Shown: one piece after another, positions 25,501 through 37,230 of the stretch
How positions within the stretch are numbered: position 1 is the first letter of the stretch
Layout: each line of letters opens with the position of its first letter
Assembly (NCBI RefSeq): GCF_002775205.1
Contig: NC_036457.1
Coordinates: forward strand, 8,448,024-8,512,023
Direction of reading: 5' to 3'
Source of the DNA: Xiphophorus maculatus
Lineage: Eukaryota > Chordata > Actinopteri > Cyprinodontiformes > Poeciliidae
DNA: 64,000 nt
Notes under the pieces: model-generated
What the model was told of the DNA's origin: nothing
The model's input: only the letters and a program-made list of their open reading frames with translations
Database searches by the model: none
Program-made: the position numbers and the translations under genes

Positions 25501-25634
25501 AGTACTTTACATTTACTGTTTAGATATGAGCATATTTAAACATAAACCTGTGATGTTAGATGTGTTGGAAGGTACTCACGAGCCAAGGCTGATATACTGA
25601 GGAGCAGCAAAAGGCAGAGCTTAGAGACCCCCAT
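7595..25634 (-). CDS. apob: Apolipoprotein B, C-terminally truncated
   Basis: ApoB is the scaffold protein of chylomicron/VLDL-type particles, loaded with lipid by MTP in the ER of liver and intestine. Coding exons, in transcript order: 25580-25634 (signal peptide, MGVSKLCLLLLLSISALA), 23872-23904, 23666-23778, 23438-23583, 23188-23335, 22612-22764, 22238-22362, 22057-22142, 20429-20873, 20208-20322, 18882-19028, 18579-18790, 18302-18497, 18025-18204, 17712-17915, 17439-17606, 17135-17340, 16860-17042, 16648-16778, 16361-16571, 16118-16290, 15694-15854, 15491-15603, 15030-15403, 8550-14495, 8343-8454, 7954-8140, 7595-7876. All junction phases agree. The N-terminus is the lipovitellin-like lipid-transfer domain; the giant exon matches human exon 26, with beta and amphipathic-helix domains. 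The frame ends after about 3,534 aa (human 4,563) because the last exon is broken. Paralogue (apoBa or apoBb type) not resolved. Confidence 0.95.
19600..19815 (+). mobile_element. Tc1-like transposase fragment in an apob intron
   Basis: The plus-strand frame contains CIFQQDKVPKH, which corresponds to the FQQDNDPKH block around the second catalytic aspartate of Tc1-like transposases. It is preceded by a decayed glycine/tryptophan segment (HHIVGCLLLSW). It lies antisense in the 1.2-kb intron between apob exons 10 and 11 and has no terminal repeats or full frame. Confidence 0.7.
21170..21600. repeat. Decayed non-autonomous DNA-transposon-like repeat
   Basis: It lies in the apob intron between exons 8 and 9. 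It carries landmarks of a dispersed teleost repeat I recognise: TCCATTTGTGGATAATG, CTCTGGAGTCCCAAAG, TTTTCCAGACTGATTGATGT, and a right end resembling GGCAAATACATTTTCACATC followed by ACTGTA. It appears related to Tc1-type element termini. Family name not assigned; a repeat-library search would settle it. Confidence 0.65.
23081..23130. repeat. 25-bp tandem duplication
   Basis: A 25-bp unit beginning TATTTTAAGGCTTTTTGCAC is repeated exactly twice in the apob intron between exons 5 and 6, directly before the splice donor region. It looks like a recent slippage or polymorphic indel site. Confidence 0.95.
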
Positions 25635-25712
25635 TGCGGGCTCTTTGTAGCTCTCTCCTCCCGGGTTGGCGAGTTCTCAGTCGAGACTGATGTCTCTGTC
25701 TCAGCTCGGCTG

Positions 25713-25719
25713 TTTTATA
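25713..25719 (-). promoter_or_regulatory. apob: apob TATA box
   Basis: TATAAAA on the minus strand, about 80 bp upstream of the apob ATG (25632-25634). This puts a start site near 25,688 and gives a 5' UTR of roughly 50 nt. A TATA-type promoter fits a strongly expressed, tissue-restricted secreted-protein gene. Upstream, at about 25,809-25,821, is an imperfect AAGGCA-A-AAGGTT site that could bind HNF4. Confidence 0.7.
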
Positions 25720-25759
25720 CCGACACCTGGACTCTGTCAGAGGGCCGCGAAGCACAGAC

Positions 25760-27520
25760 AGCGCTTTGAATGCTCAAAGTCCACTGCACACTCCTGTGTA
25801 GAGGAACAAAGGCAAAAGGTTTGAGTATGGAGCTCGAAGCATGCTTACAAAAACTTGTACTCTATTTTAGATATCAGTTTTTGGTAAACAGTATTTGAGT
25901 TAAATGAGAGATTTTTTTTTTTTCTTTGTAAGGTCATTAAAAGTTACTGAAATGCTCTAATTTTATTTGTTGCTTTCAACAAGAATCTGATGTGTTGTCA
26001 GCAATTAAACACATTTGTTATCGCCTTTGAAATTATGCTTAGTGTTCACTATTTTTCTAATGTGCATGCACAAAAAGATAAATATGCTTCTTGTCAATAA
26101 AAGTCATTTAACTATTGTATTCCTTAGATCAAAAGAATTTCATTTGATTTAGTGAAATATTCTAGTGCAATACTGCAGAGATTAGATTTAGTCCACAAAG
26201 CATTTCAGAAAACAAAAAATGTCATTCTTGCTGCAGAACTCAAAGTTCACTCTTACCAGCTTGATGCTGCAGTCTGAATTAGGTCACATATTAGTGATCA
26301 CTGAGTGATCAAAGCATGATTTAGACACAAAGTCCCTGCAGTCTTTATTGGGAAAAGATGATCTTATCAAAAACTTTATAACTTGATATCTTTGATCTGA
26401 AGAATAACTATTACTCTAGATTTATTTTCTTAATTATGTTACATTCAGTTGGTCATTTAATGTTCTTTTTTTTTTACGGATCTACCTAATCAGTGTTGCT
26501 GTTAGTATATTAAACACTAGCATTTGTGACCCATTTAACATACATTTTTTTAAAAGGATATTTGAGAACTAACACATGGACTTTCAAATGTAATTATTGC
26601 TTATCAAGACAAAAAAGTTATTTTAGATGTACTTACTGCGTTTGTCTCTGGTACAAGAGTCAGCTGCTTGTTGTTCCTTTTCCACTGTCAACAGTGAAGA
26701 CAGAGAAAACATTTACCAAACTTTTTTGGGGGTAAGAAGATGGACTTTGAGACTTTGATCAACAAATATCCAGAAGTCCGAGCATGCATCGATTTGCTGT
26801 TAGAATTTGGGACGACAGTTTTATTTGTGTCAGCTTTTTTTACAAAACTGTTAAATTGTTCCTTTCATTCCGTCTTATAATACACATTTCAAATGCCCAC
26901 ACAATGTTTGAGATATCACAGAGTTCTTTGCTACTATTGGTTCTTTTTGTAACTTTTCTTCTGTTTCTGAAACTGAATGTTATGCAATGATAAGTTGAAT
27001 TTTGATCTTTAAATGTCTGTACAAAAGAATGATGTAGTGGCTGCAGTCACAATCTTCACTAAATACTACATTTTTAGCCTTTAGCAGAACAAATGTTCAG
27101 TATTTATAAACAAAGAGGATTTTTTTCTAATAAAATTAGTTCTTAATAGCAAACTGACAAACTGTCAAAGGGGGAAAAACAAGAAAGACTTTTAAATCTG
27201 AGATTTTACTCTATCAGGACACAATAAGGTAAAAATAGTGTGTAATAGAGAAAGAACCTCATGACTCAATGACTTATTAAATCCCATTTCAGTAGCAATA
27301 ACTAAAAAATTTGATTTTTTTTTGTCCGACTAACTGACATTGTTGCGGAGAAACTTCAATTTTATAACATTTCATCTGCTCTCTGAATTTCCAAACAGAT
27401 GTGCTCACATTTGCTTTCCCACCAGCAAAAGGCTTGTTGTTCATTCTGATGCAGGTTTGCAAATCCAAGCAATTTTGTAATTGTCTTTGCAGTGAGAGGA
27501 AGCTCTTAATTGCAGTTCTT
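25760..27520. other. Intergenic spacer upstream of apob
   Basis: No gene supported. This is the proximal and distal 5' flank of apob. Open frames such as 26526-26735 and 26784-26990 are short and unsupported. Confidence 0.5.
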
Positions 27521-27529
27521 GTACAGGCT

Positions 27530-27720
27530 GATATTGGACTGCCTGGGGAAATTAGCAACTGTACTTAAAATGTTCTACATCAGGTGAATAATCACTGCAG
27601 GATGATCTGCCTCAGTGTGTTTGGAAAATATCTTATGTTGCTTCTCCATTAGAATGGCAGCAACAGTTGCTTCTCTGATGTCTTTTTGCATTGCTTTGGT
27701 GTTAACACAGCCTTGTACGC
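27530..27720 (-). mobile_element. Tc1-like transposase N-terminal fragment
   Basis: On the minus strand the sequence resembles the start of a common teleost Tc1-like transposase. The peptide KDIREATVAAI matches the conserved N-terminal helix, followed by a decayed HTH region. It is the same family and orientation as the larger relic at 36.6-37.2 kb. Confidence 0.65.
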
Positions 27721-28454
27721 TATAGATAGATAAACTGCAAAGGCTGATAAATAGCAGAATTGTGGTGTGGAAAGTGTGGTGTAAGGTACTGCACACTTAA
27801 CACTGACAGGTTTATCATGTCCTGATACATGAGCCCTATATTAGAAAGAGGATGTACTTTTCTCTTTAGCTGTGCTTTGCCTAAGACTAATGCTGCTTAC
27901 TGGATAAATTATTCAGTGAGCAATACGCTCTCCTCTGTTGGGAATTCACAATGTGGATGATATTCTAATGTTGTGCAGGCCTGTTTACTACTCCTACTGA
28001 TTGTTCTGAGAGAACATAGTCTTTTCTCTGATATATATCCTAAACTTGCTCAAAGCATTTACATTATAACGAACAGATTATTAGTATTATTTTTTTTTTA
28101 TCAAGGGCTGCATATTTTTTGTAAACAAGCTTGTTTATGAGACATGACTATGGATTCACAATCAATCTTTTTTTCTCTGCTGACCCGAATTGAGTTTAGT
28201 TGAACTGACTGAGGCTTGGATTGGCCCTGGTAAATGAAGAACAGTTTGGGATTGAGAAAAACCACAAGTGTCAAAAGGAAACAGGACTGGGTCCGACTCT
28301 GCAGGTAAATAGTTATGCGAAAATATGCAAGTGCCTTCTCTGAAATACCTTCATAGTGGAATTTGTGCCCATACAAGTAATGGGGCAAAAATGACTGCTG
28401 ACTGAAAAGAACACAAAGTCTGTCTGAAATTTGCACACACACAAAAAAAAAAAG

Positions 28455-28645
28455 ATCTCCAAAACTTTGGAAAATATTCTGTGGACTCATGAGACAAAGA
28501 GCATCTTTTTTGCTGTTTGTCTATCTCAGTTCATCTGGCATAAAACATGACATCATTTCACAAGCTGAGAGCATCAGACTTCTAGCCAAACATGATGGAT
28601 GTCCATGTCTGGAGCTACTTTGATGAAACTGATCAGATCATAAAT
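28455..28645 (+). mobile_element. Tc1-like transposase middle fragment
   Basis: The stretch around TTTGGAAAATATTCTGTGGA, CTCATGAGACAAAG and CATCTGGCATAAAAC corresponds to the catalytic 'W(S/T)DET' region of Tc1-like transposases. In this copy the DET codons read D-to-S-like with in-frame stops. Heavily decayed. Confidence 0.55.
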
Positions 28646-29194
28646 TTTACAATTTCCCTTCAAAAAACAAACAAACAAACAAAAAAAAACCTTGGTGAAT
28701 GCATATTGTATACCAACACAAATAGTTCAATAAATGTTTAAGAGTGACAAAAAGCAGAAGTAGAGGAAATCTGTAACAATGTTCTAAAATAATGGTATTA
28801 ACTTTGTATTAATATTGCAATGTTTTACACAGAAACACTGTATTCATTTTCCGTAAACACCTATTTTCATCAAATGTGATTTCAAAGGCTGCAGTGAACC
28901 TGCTATTTGCTCCTGCTTTTTTTTTTTTTATCAGGGCAAAGGGATTTTATAAACAGCCTTTCTATTTGCTCACATCTTTTGCAATCAGCTTGTGAAATCT
29001 GGCAGCAGCTCCAGATGACAAATAAAATAAGTAGAAAATTAAAATGGAAGAGCTGAGAGACAAAACAAGCATTAGGAAATTATTTATAACCATAAAAAAA
29101 AACTATATGATGAAATTAGTTTGCGATACCAAAAAAGAAAACTTGCAGAAAACCTGCCTGGCAGCGATGGGAGCTCTTACCTAATCAGTTATTA

Positions 29195-29207
29195 AGTTCA
29201 AAGGTCA
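29195..29207 (+). promoter_or_regulatory. Perfect DR1 nuclear-receptor site upstream of apob
   Basis: AGTTCA-A-AGGTCA is a direct repeat of two hormone-response half-sites with one base between, the class bound by HNF4A and by PPAR:RXR. It lies about 3.5 kb upstream of the apob start. A TGTTTAC (FOXA-type) site and a GATA-type site lie within 350 bp. Use as an apob liver enhancer is inference. Confidence 0.4.
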
Positions 29208-29869
29208 GCGCTTTAATCAGCTGGAAACACTGGAATTTAAACCAGTCATTTTTAGCAATTATTTTCTTTGTATTTTTAAGCATAAAATACATCAGTCTCC
29301 TGATTGTGATATTTTCAGATGGAACATGACATGAGGATTTGTGAAAGACAGTAGTTTTAGGGTTATCAGCTGTGTGCTTTGCTCGGTGTAATCAGGGCTT
29401 ATCTCGAGACTTCTTAGTCACATTTCTCAACCTGCAGAACAGCTTGTTGCTCTCAGTGGTTTTACAAAGCACTCTGAAAACTGTTATTTCAAACTAGAGT
29501 CTCAGCATGATTCAATTGCAGATTTATATCCGAACTGTCCACGTGTTTACCTCCTCCAGCGCGTAATTAGAAGAGATTTATTAGGAAACCGACTGGCTAG
29601 AATTTGGTGCAAAAATGTAATGGGTTGAAACAAATAAGGAAACATATCTTATGTGAAATATTTCTACATATAACAATTATACTAATATCCTGTTTTTTGA
29701 CCGAATCTATGTCTTGAAAATGCCTACATGGAAATTAATAGTAGTTGTCCCTCAGTGAAGCAATTTGGTCAAAAAACCAAAATACATATTTTATTGAATT
29801 TACAATTAAAATTGTTATAAGTTTATCTATACAGTTCGACAAATGCAATTAAACAATTGACAGCTAACA

Positions 29870-29990
29870 TGTGTCCATCTATTCATCTGTCCATACCCGT
29901 TTGCCATTGTAGGGTCATGTCCCCAGCGGTTGTTGAGCAAGAGACAGTATAAACCCTGGAGAGGCTACCAGTCCATCAAAAGCCACTGAT
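29870..29990 (-). repeat. SINE-like repeat 3' fragment, reverse orientation
   Basis: Reverse complement of the tail of the repeat seen at 3437-3826: a CCATC-rich start, a ...CATGTCCCC... block, CCTGGAGAGGCTACCAGTCC. Diverged and truncated. Confidence 0.6.
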
Positions 29991-30244
29991 AACACTTATT
30001 TATTTATTTAAGTTTTGCCTTGTGGCACTCCTCCACTCCGTTCATCGAGGACAGAAACTCATCCCCTCCATATCAAAAATAATTACTGTTCATGTTATCT
30101 TCCACATACATACCCCACCCTCCCATCCCATAATGTCTTCAGCCTGCTGGGACGCTGTGACACCTCTGAGCCACAATCAGTCTCATCCACCATGGGAGGA
30201 AGTTCAACTGTGTCATCTAAAACTAAAACATATACTGTATATAC

Positions 30245-30416
<172 letters not shown>

Positions 30417-30419
30417 CCC

Positions 30420-31840
30420 ATTTGTTCAGTTGCACCCCCAGAAAATGTTCATAGGGGTGGCCGGATAAGGCCAGTAATAGTTTTAGGGGGGCACAACTAA
30501 GATTTTCTTTTTTTTTTTTTTAGTAAAAGTAGCAAGACATGACATGTTTTTGTCTTAAATGAAGAAGATAAATCGGTATGCCTTGCTATGTTGGGAACAC
30601 CAGTGCATTTTTTGTCCTAGTTCTTTCTTTTAGATGTGTGTTGCTCTGTGACTCCATGAGGAGCAAAATTTCAATTTGTCCGTGTGTCTCTAGCCAGGTG
30701 ACACTAAAGCTGACTTTGATTGATGCTTTCTCTCTAAGTTCTGTTGTCTTTTCCTGTTTGCCATATTTATTCTTTCATTCAGTTGTTAGTAGGCATATCC
30801 TTTCAGACAGAAAATTGTTCCTGTTTTTTCACTTTTGCTGAAATATCTAAGAGCAACGTTGTTCCAATTTTTACAGTGATGTAAGCTGTTAGATGAAGAT
30901 GCATCTCAAAGAAACGACACAATGAAAGCTTCATAAATCACCAGAGGCAAGTATTCTGCATCACTTCATGCTGCTTTCTCCTGCAGTTTGCTCACCTATT
31001 AGTCAATCAGGTTGAGCAAACATTGGCTGAAAGTCCAGACAAAATGAAGTCATGCACCGGGTATCACCGTGTCATAAACTGGTTCACCATATTGTCCTCC
31101 TGCTTTATCAACAGATGATAGACACTTTAAACCAGACATGACTTCTCTGATACAACCTTTCCACAGAAGGAGGTCAAAATTCATTCATAACAGATAAAAT
31201 ATCCCATAATTAACCATTTTAAAGAGCTCATTTAACTAGATAGAAAGGGAGGTTGTTGTCCAGTTTTAGAATTGTAAATTTTACTTCCTGGTACATCTAA
31301 TCATTGTAATGTGTCATTACGGATAACGTTTAAATTTAATCAACAATTTTAGAACTTTTTTTGTCCCGTTCTCATGAACAGCTTTATTTGCAGACTTGTA
31401 ACAGTGCAGTGATTGAATGCAATAAAAAGTGCAAAGAGTAAAAAGGCTGCATGTTTCATTTATGTTGCATAAGCTCACACAGCTTTGTGTTCTTCTAATG
31501 TTGGTATTACATTAACATAATACCTGTATGTCTGCAAAGCTGTCAAAACCGTTTAAAGAGACACTATCACACCACAGTCAAGTTAAATCGTGAATCCAGC
31601 AGAATCATCTGTTGTAACTAAAGATGGGGGCAATGCCCTGCAGTCTGTTTAATGTAAAGATAGTCAGTTCAATAACTAACCAAGGTCTTGTTGAAAATGA
31701 AGCGGAAGAGTAAATTTACTTTACTGTCCCAGACGAAGGACAAAGGGTCAGAGAGATGTATAAAGATGTACAAAGAATTTAATAATGAGGCATTTAGAGA
31801 TTTAATCAAAACAAAAACACATTGAATGTAAAACTGCAGT
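30420..31840. other. Intergenic, no supported feature
   Basis: Contains short decayed repeat-like text (GGGGTGGCCGGATAAGG near 30,455) but no gene or RNA I can support. Confidence 0.45.
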
Positions 31841-31847
31841 ATGTAGA

Positions 31848-31848
<1 letters not shown>

Positions 31849-31892
<44 letters not shown>
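31849..31892. repeat. (ATT)n microsatellite
   Basis: About 14 uninterrupted trinucleotide units in the apob-hpcal1 spacer. Confidence 0.97.
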
Positions 31893-31894
<2 letters not shown>

Positions 31895-32844
31895 TGTCAT
31901 CTTCTGAAAATCACTTTTTGGCAAAAAAATAAAAAAATGTCCATTACTTTAGAAATGTTGTTAATGTACCTGTTAATGTGAATTTCTGAAAGTTGTTTTT
32001 TTCTTTTTTTGGGGGGAGGGGGGGTAAAAAGGTGATGTAACAAACTATTAGTGATCAATAAGATGGTATGTCACAGCATGGCACCACTACATCCTAACAA
32101 GGTAAACTTCTTTATAATTGGCTGGAGGGAAACTGTCCCCATGACCCCCCCGGGTCTAAGCCAGCCTCAGCTTCACTCGTCCCATGAAGCCCACCTATCA
32201 GACGAGCTTCAAATGTGACCTACTTAATATCCAGTAATAATTGCCTTAAAGCAGAATGGAGAGCAACTAGTGCCCTCTACTGGACGAACACATCGCCACT
32301 GATATGCACTCTTTAGTTTAGTATTTCATCATAACTTTTTTTTTGTATGTGTGTAGCTTGTGTTTTAATGTGCGTTTGAGTTTACTGTATCATGCATTTT
32401 AAAGCTGATTATTCTGTCATTAACCATTTTAACTTGCGGGGCTTAATTTACACTGAATTTCAGTGACATCAATTTCATCAGCACCGTTATTCATTAAACA
32501 AATATGAATTTAAAAGCTTTGAGTGATAAGTACACTTCATAATTTCATAATATAGGGCAGAATGAAATAGAATAAACTAGTCACTTTATTATTTTATGTA
32601 GGACTAATATCTTAAAGTAATAATTTTCTACATGACTTCATCACTCTCTCATCTAGGGAAGGATTTTATTTTTCCAACTCTTGGTGCAACATTGTTTTTG
32701 TATTTCCTGGATGCTTTAATTTTGGTCAAGCTTCAGATTACAGATGGGAAGCAGGTGATCCAGTTTTTTTTTTTTAAATGACTTCATTTGTTACAGGTAA
32801 TCAAATTTAGTTTACCCAAGTAAATATATTTAGTTGTTATGCTG

Positions 32845-32922
32845 ACATCTGGAAATAAGCACCAGCACTCCTGGTGACCCAACTAGGAATAAGAGTGTAA
32901 GATAATGGATGGATGGAAATTA
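32845..32922 (+). repeat. SINE-like repeat tail fragment
   Basis: Contains AAATAAGCACCAGCACTCC, TGGTGACCC and the terminal GATAATGGATGGATGG, matching the 3' end of the repeat at 3437-3826. Only the last ~80 bp is present. Confidence 0.65.
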
Positions 32923-33028
32923 TCATGTTAAACAAATGTAAATAAATTAAGTTTGATAAACTTAATTTGGCTACACGTAACAAACTAGCAAAGAACTTTT
33001 TTAAGTTGACTAACTTTTTCTTTTTTAA

Positions 33029-33920
33029 CCCTCCTTTTATGTTCCGGGTCAAATTGACCCTTTTTAAAGTTTAAAAATTCTTTAAAAATAGTTGAAAGTA
33101 TTTTTTGCACGAAATTTTTTCTATTTGTCTTAATAGGTGCACTCTACATATAAATTGAAAATCTATTCATTTTACACATTTGTAACTCCCCCTGCGTCTA
33201 CATATTAAATAGATACTGTTCAGGTCAATTTGACCCAGCAGACAAGTTGAAGGGTAACAAAAATTTAAAAAATATCAAATTCTATATGTTTCCTTGCAGC
33301 TATGAACCATATTTCACCACACCACACACATACATGCACACGTGCACGGACACAAGCCCACTTTCTCACTATTCTCTTTACTTCACTGGGAAACTGCAAG
33401 AAAGTAGGTGTTCATACAGCTTTTAACTGGAACCTCTTCTGTTCCCGTGGGTAAACTCCACCCACACTGAGTGGACACTCAGCAGAAGAGGAGAAAAACA
33501 AAAATACTCTCTGCATGACTCATTTGTCTTGATTTTAATCAGTGGGTCAGTTTGACCCAGAACAAAATACGTGTCTCAAGTTCAGTTATAAAGATCACCC
33601 CTTGAAAAAAAATTCAAAATGTAATATAAAAAAAATCTACAAAAAATCTATTTCAAGGATAATTATTGTTTTTTTTTGTCTGCTGGTTTTTTTTAGTACA
33701 TTAGTCATGTGTACTAATGAGTAAATTAGTAAATTGTGAGAAATAAAAAAAAACATCATTGCACAAATATTGATTGAAATTGTTAGTGTTGGAGGTAATA
33801 ATCAGATACAAAAATGTTTTGGAGGATATTTTTGGTTTCTGACACTATTGCATGATTAAACACTCCACAGGTCAAACTGACCCAGGAACATTATTGCTGG
33901 AGGGTAACATAACAGGAGGG
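33029..33920. mobile_element. piggyBac-like MITE, complete with TTAA target duplication
   Basis: The element starts CCCTCCTTTTATGTT and ends AACATAACAGGAGGG, an inverted repeat, and is flanked on both sides by TTAA (33025-33028 and 33921-33924). TTAA duplication with a CCCT-type terminus is the signature of piggyBac transposition. The 892-bp interior encodes no transposase. It carries four palindromic GGTCAA-TTGACC-like motifs at 33046-33060, 33223-33235, 33544-33558 and 33870-33883. It is therefore a non-autonomous copy mobilised in trans. Confidence 0.85.
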
Positions 33921-33924
33921 TTAA

Positions 33925-35505
33925 GTTAGTCATGTTGACCTATTTCCAGAGGTCAACATGACATTCTCTTTACAATGCCATGCTTTTAGAAGGTAATGAA
34001 TTTGTTCTTTTTTTTAATCTAATTGTGATTATAGACTTGGACATTTATACTTGTCCACAGTAACTGCTGATGTTATCAATTTTTTGGATTTTGTTAATGC
34101 ACATCTACAGGCTCCCGATCAGCAACCGCATCCCCTTTGTCCTTAGGAGAATATTTAATTTTAAACATTATTTTAGCAATACCAGACTGTCAATATCAGG
34201 TGTCAAACTGGGTGCAGCAACAAAAGCAACTTCAGGCGTTTATTACCACCTTGGATCCCCTCCTCCATCTGTATAGTACTCATGCTCTGGTCTAGATAAA
34301 CACTCTATGTGCTTACAGAAACAGGTGTCAGGCTTCAGCAGGTTGTACACACACGCATACACACCCCCATACATACACTCATGGTTAATTATTTATCCAC
34401 CCACTGTACTGCTGACATACACACCATCCTGCCTGCAGTGTCACCAGAGAAGTTTCTGATGGAGGATCAAGAGAAAAGCCCTGAAAGAAGGCTTATAATA
34501 AATTAGAATAGCATTAGAAGAGTAGTTTATTTTCATGAGTAAGTTTAAACAGTTAAAGTCAAATACTGGCTGATGACATGGATCCCCAAACCTTGAGGAA
34601 ACATTATGTGAATCGTGTGCTCCTCCATCCGCTTAAAGCTCCTGACTCTGGGAGCTTAATCTCCAAATGAAATGAAAAATATACTTTAATATTTTAGAAA
34701 GAGGATTTTCAATCACTGAGCAAAAGTCTGGCCATTTATTTCTTTAGCCATAATGAGATGTTTCTGATGCCGTCCCTGGTTTAGGAGTGGTTTAAAAGCA
34801 GAAATGTGTTTGAAGGCTATTGCAGCTCTGACTTCAGCTGAAGTCTCAAAGTCAGCAATGACTTTGCTTCACAACACCATCAAAGCTGTTTTCATCCCTC
34901 CTATTTGTGCATTTCATTTTTTTTTACCAGACTTTTCCCTTCCACTAAATTTTTCTTTGATATTATTAGACTGTGCAATGTATGGCTGTGAAGTCAGTTT
35001 AGTCCATCAAATCACATTTATATATAAAACTAACTTTGTCATTGACTTCTTATTCCAAATATTTTTAATTTTCTGACAAAATAAACTCTACGTTTTTCTC
35101 GGCTGTACGCTAAGAAAAATTAGAGCTTGAAATATAGTAGCCTACTTCATGTGCAATAATCTGTATGAGTTCCACTTTTTGAGCTGAACTATTGAAATAC
35201 GTTTATTGTCATGTGACACATGAATTTATGGAGATGGACATGTCTGATCAAATATGAGAAGCTGATTGTAAATGTTTGAAAACTAGGAACTGGTTATCAA
35301 ATGCTGTACATTGTCAACTTCCCACTACTTCTGACAGAACTGTACAGACCGAGCGACAAGTGAAGAACATATTCCCATGTTTTTATTATAACTCCCATCT
35401 TTGGTGCACTTGTGCAACGTTTGCGTAACTGTCACGATTTTGCCCTGAAATGCGTACAGTTTATTTTAGATATTGCGCTAATAATAGTCCTCAGAGATAT
35501 TTTTC
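33925..35505. other. Intergenic, no supported gene
   Basis: AT-rich spacer between the MITE and the hpcal1 promoter. Several short open frames (e.g. 34309-34506, 34804-35076) lack supporting signals. Confidence 0.45.
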
Positions 35506-35509
35506 CACA

Positions 35510-36089
35510 GTGTGTGTGTGTTTCTGGCGGCGTGGAAGCAGCGAGTTTGGGCGGATCCATTCAGCGCGCGGGGGCGTCTAGGAGCAACATTGATCAATTG
35601 TAAATATTTTCCTCCACATACGATGGGCTTCGAGCAGGAGTTTTTCTCTGTTTGCTATTTTATGAGGATTCTATGTGTTGTAAAATATTTACACCGTTCC
35701 AGCAGCCATTGGGAATCGGTTTTTAATTGTTTTCTGAAAGAAAAAAAACAACCCCTTTTGAGTTGATTTGGTGGAGTCGGATGAAAACCGAGCTGTGTGT
35801 GTGTGCGCCACATCTTCCACTAAATGATAAAGCCACTTCAAACTGCCGAGACCGAGCTTGAGCAGAGACGTTCAAGTCCATGCAGATCAAACACGGATTT
35901 TCTTTGTTACTTTCACTTGAGGCCGCTCAGAGTCAGTGGAGCATCGTATATTTTTTTTGGCTTTTTGCTTTTTTCTTTAAACCGCTATAAGTTGACGCGC
36001 AAGTTAGGCTGCCTGCCACGGAATAAAGTGGGAAAGTGGAGCTGAATAAAGTGGACCGTCTTCTAACCAGGAGCCAAACCTGTAAAGAG
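35510..36089 (+). promoter_or_regulatory. hpcal1: Likely hpcal1 promoter and non-coding first exon
   Basis: A locally GC/CpG-richer block begins near 35,510 with GC-box-like GGGCGG and GGGGGCG (35,545-35,580). It ends at a strong splice donor AAAGAG|GTAAGT (exon end 36089). The next usable plus-strand acceptor (CCCCTGCAG) is at 42,761-42,763, just before the hpcal1 coding exon. A non-coding first exon separated by a long intron is usual for this family. The transcription start and its link to hpcal1 are inferred. Confidence 0.6.
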
Positions 36090-36599
36090 GTAAGTTTTAG
36101 TTGCGTTTAATGTGTTATTTTTCTACTGTAACGTCTAGTGTGTCACAGTCTGGTCAGTTGGACTTCTGATGCAAGTCAAGACCCGACAGAGGCGGGTTTT
36201 TACAGACGGACAACACCCATTCTGGACATCACACCTCCTCTGAAAAGTTTATTCAGACTCTAGATGTCACAGAGAGGAGAGTTCATCCCAAATATTGACA
36301 CACCCACGCAAAAATATTTAAAAATGTAGTGAATGGCTTTTAATGTGCCTAAACAATTAAAAAATAAATTGAATAACAGTAATAATACAGTTTCTTCCTC
36401 CTCATTAGATTGAGAAAAACGCAATTTGACATAAACAGCAATATGGCTTCACTAGCTCCATCTTTTCTTTTATTAAAGTAAAATGGTAAAAATATATATT
36501 ATCCTTGCAGACACTTCTTTGTGTCTAATAGTGAAATCAACATGTACCCAACTTAAATAGATCTGCTATTTACCAGCTTCTAGCATCAGTGGCCATAAC

Positions 36600-37230
36600 T
36601 TGTCATTTATTCTACAGGACTTTCACTGTTTCTCAGCTTTCTAACCACAGGGTTGCTTTTCTGGTTGAATGACCTGATTTTGGCCGATCTCCTGCTGCTA
36701 AACAGATGGCCTCACATTTGACTCCATAAAATATTTGGCATATAAAGAAGTTTATGGTCAACTTAATAACTACAAGATGCCCATGTTGTTGGGTTGCAAG
36801 ACAAGCCCAAACCATGACGTATCCACCTCGGTGCTGCGCAAAACCCCACACAAACACACAGCTGCCACTATGGACACGATGAAGTCTTGTTATTCCTTAT
36901 TATTTCCCCAAATGCAACTTTGGAAACCTAAGTTATGCTGTCCTCTTTTTCAAAAGAGGATTCATCTTCCAGACAACTAAAATGATGGGCATGGCATTGT
37001 TTAGAAGAAGTCTGGAAACCCTTCCCAGATTGATGAGTAGCAACAGCTACTTCTCTAAGGTCATTGTTGATGTCTTTTCACATTATAATTGTATTAACAC
37101 ACAACTGGATGCTCTGGATGCTCCAGCTACCATAATAGAGTTGGTCACACTTCCTGATGACCTGAATCCACACGAAGGAATCAGTGCATTCAATTAGCAC
37201 AACCTGGTTGCTACTTTCCCTGTGAACTCC
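36600..37230 (-). mobile_element. Decayed Tc1-like element with transposase on the minus strand
   Basis: Lies in the presumed hpcal1 intron 1. Minus-strand peptides RGGYVMVWACLAT and QHGHLVVI match the 'GGGSVMVWGCFA' block of Tc1-like transposases. At the right end the sequence corresponds to the N-terminus region (complement of CTTCCCAGATTGATGAGTAG and GTATTAACACACAACTGGAT). Internal deletions, stops and frameshifts remove most of the catalytic domain. Confidence 0.8.
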
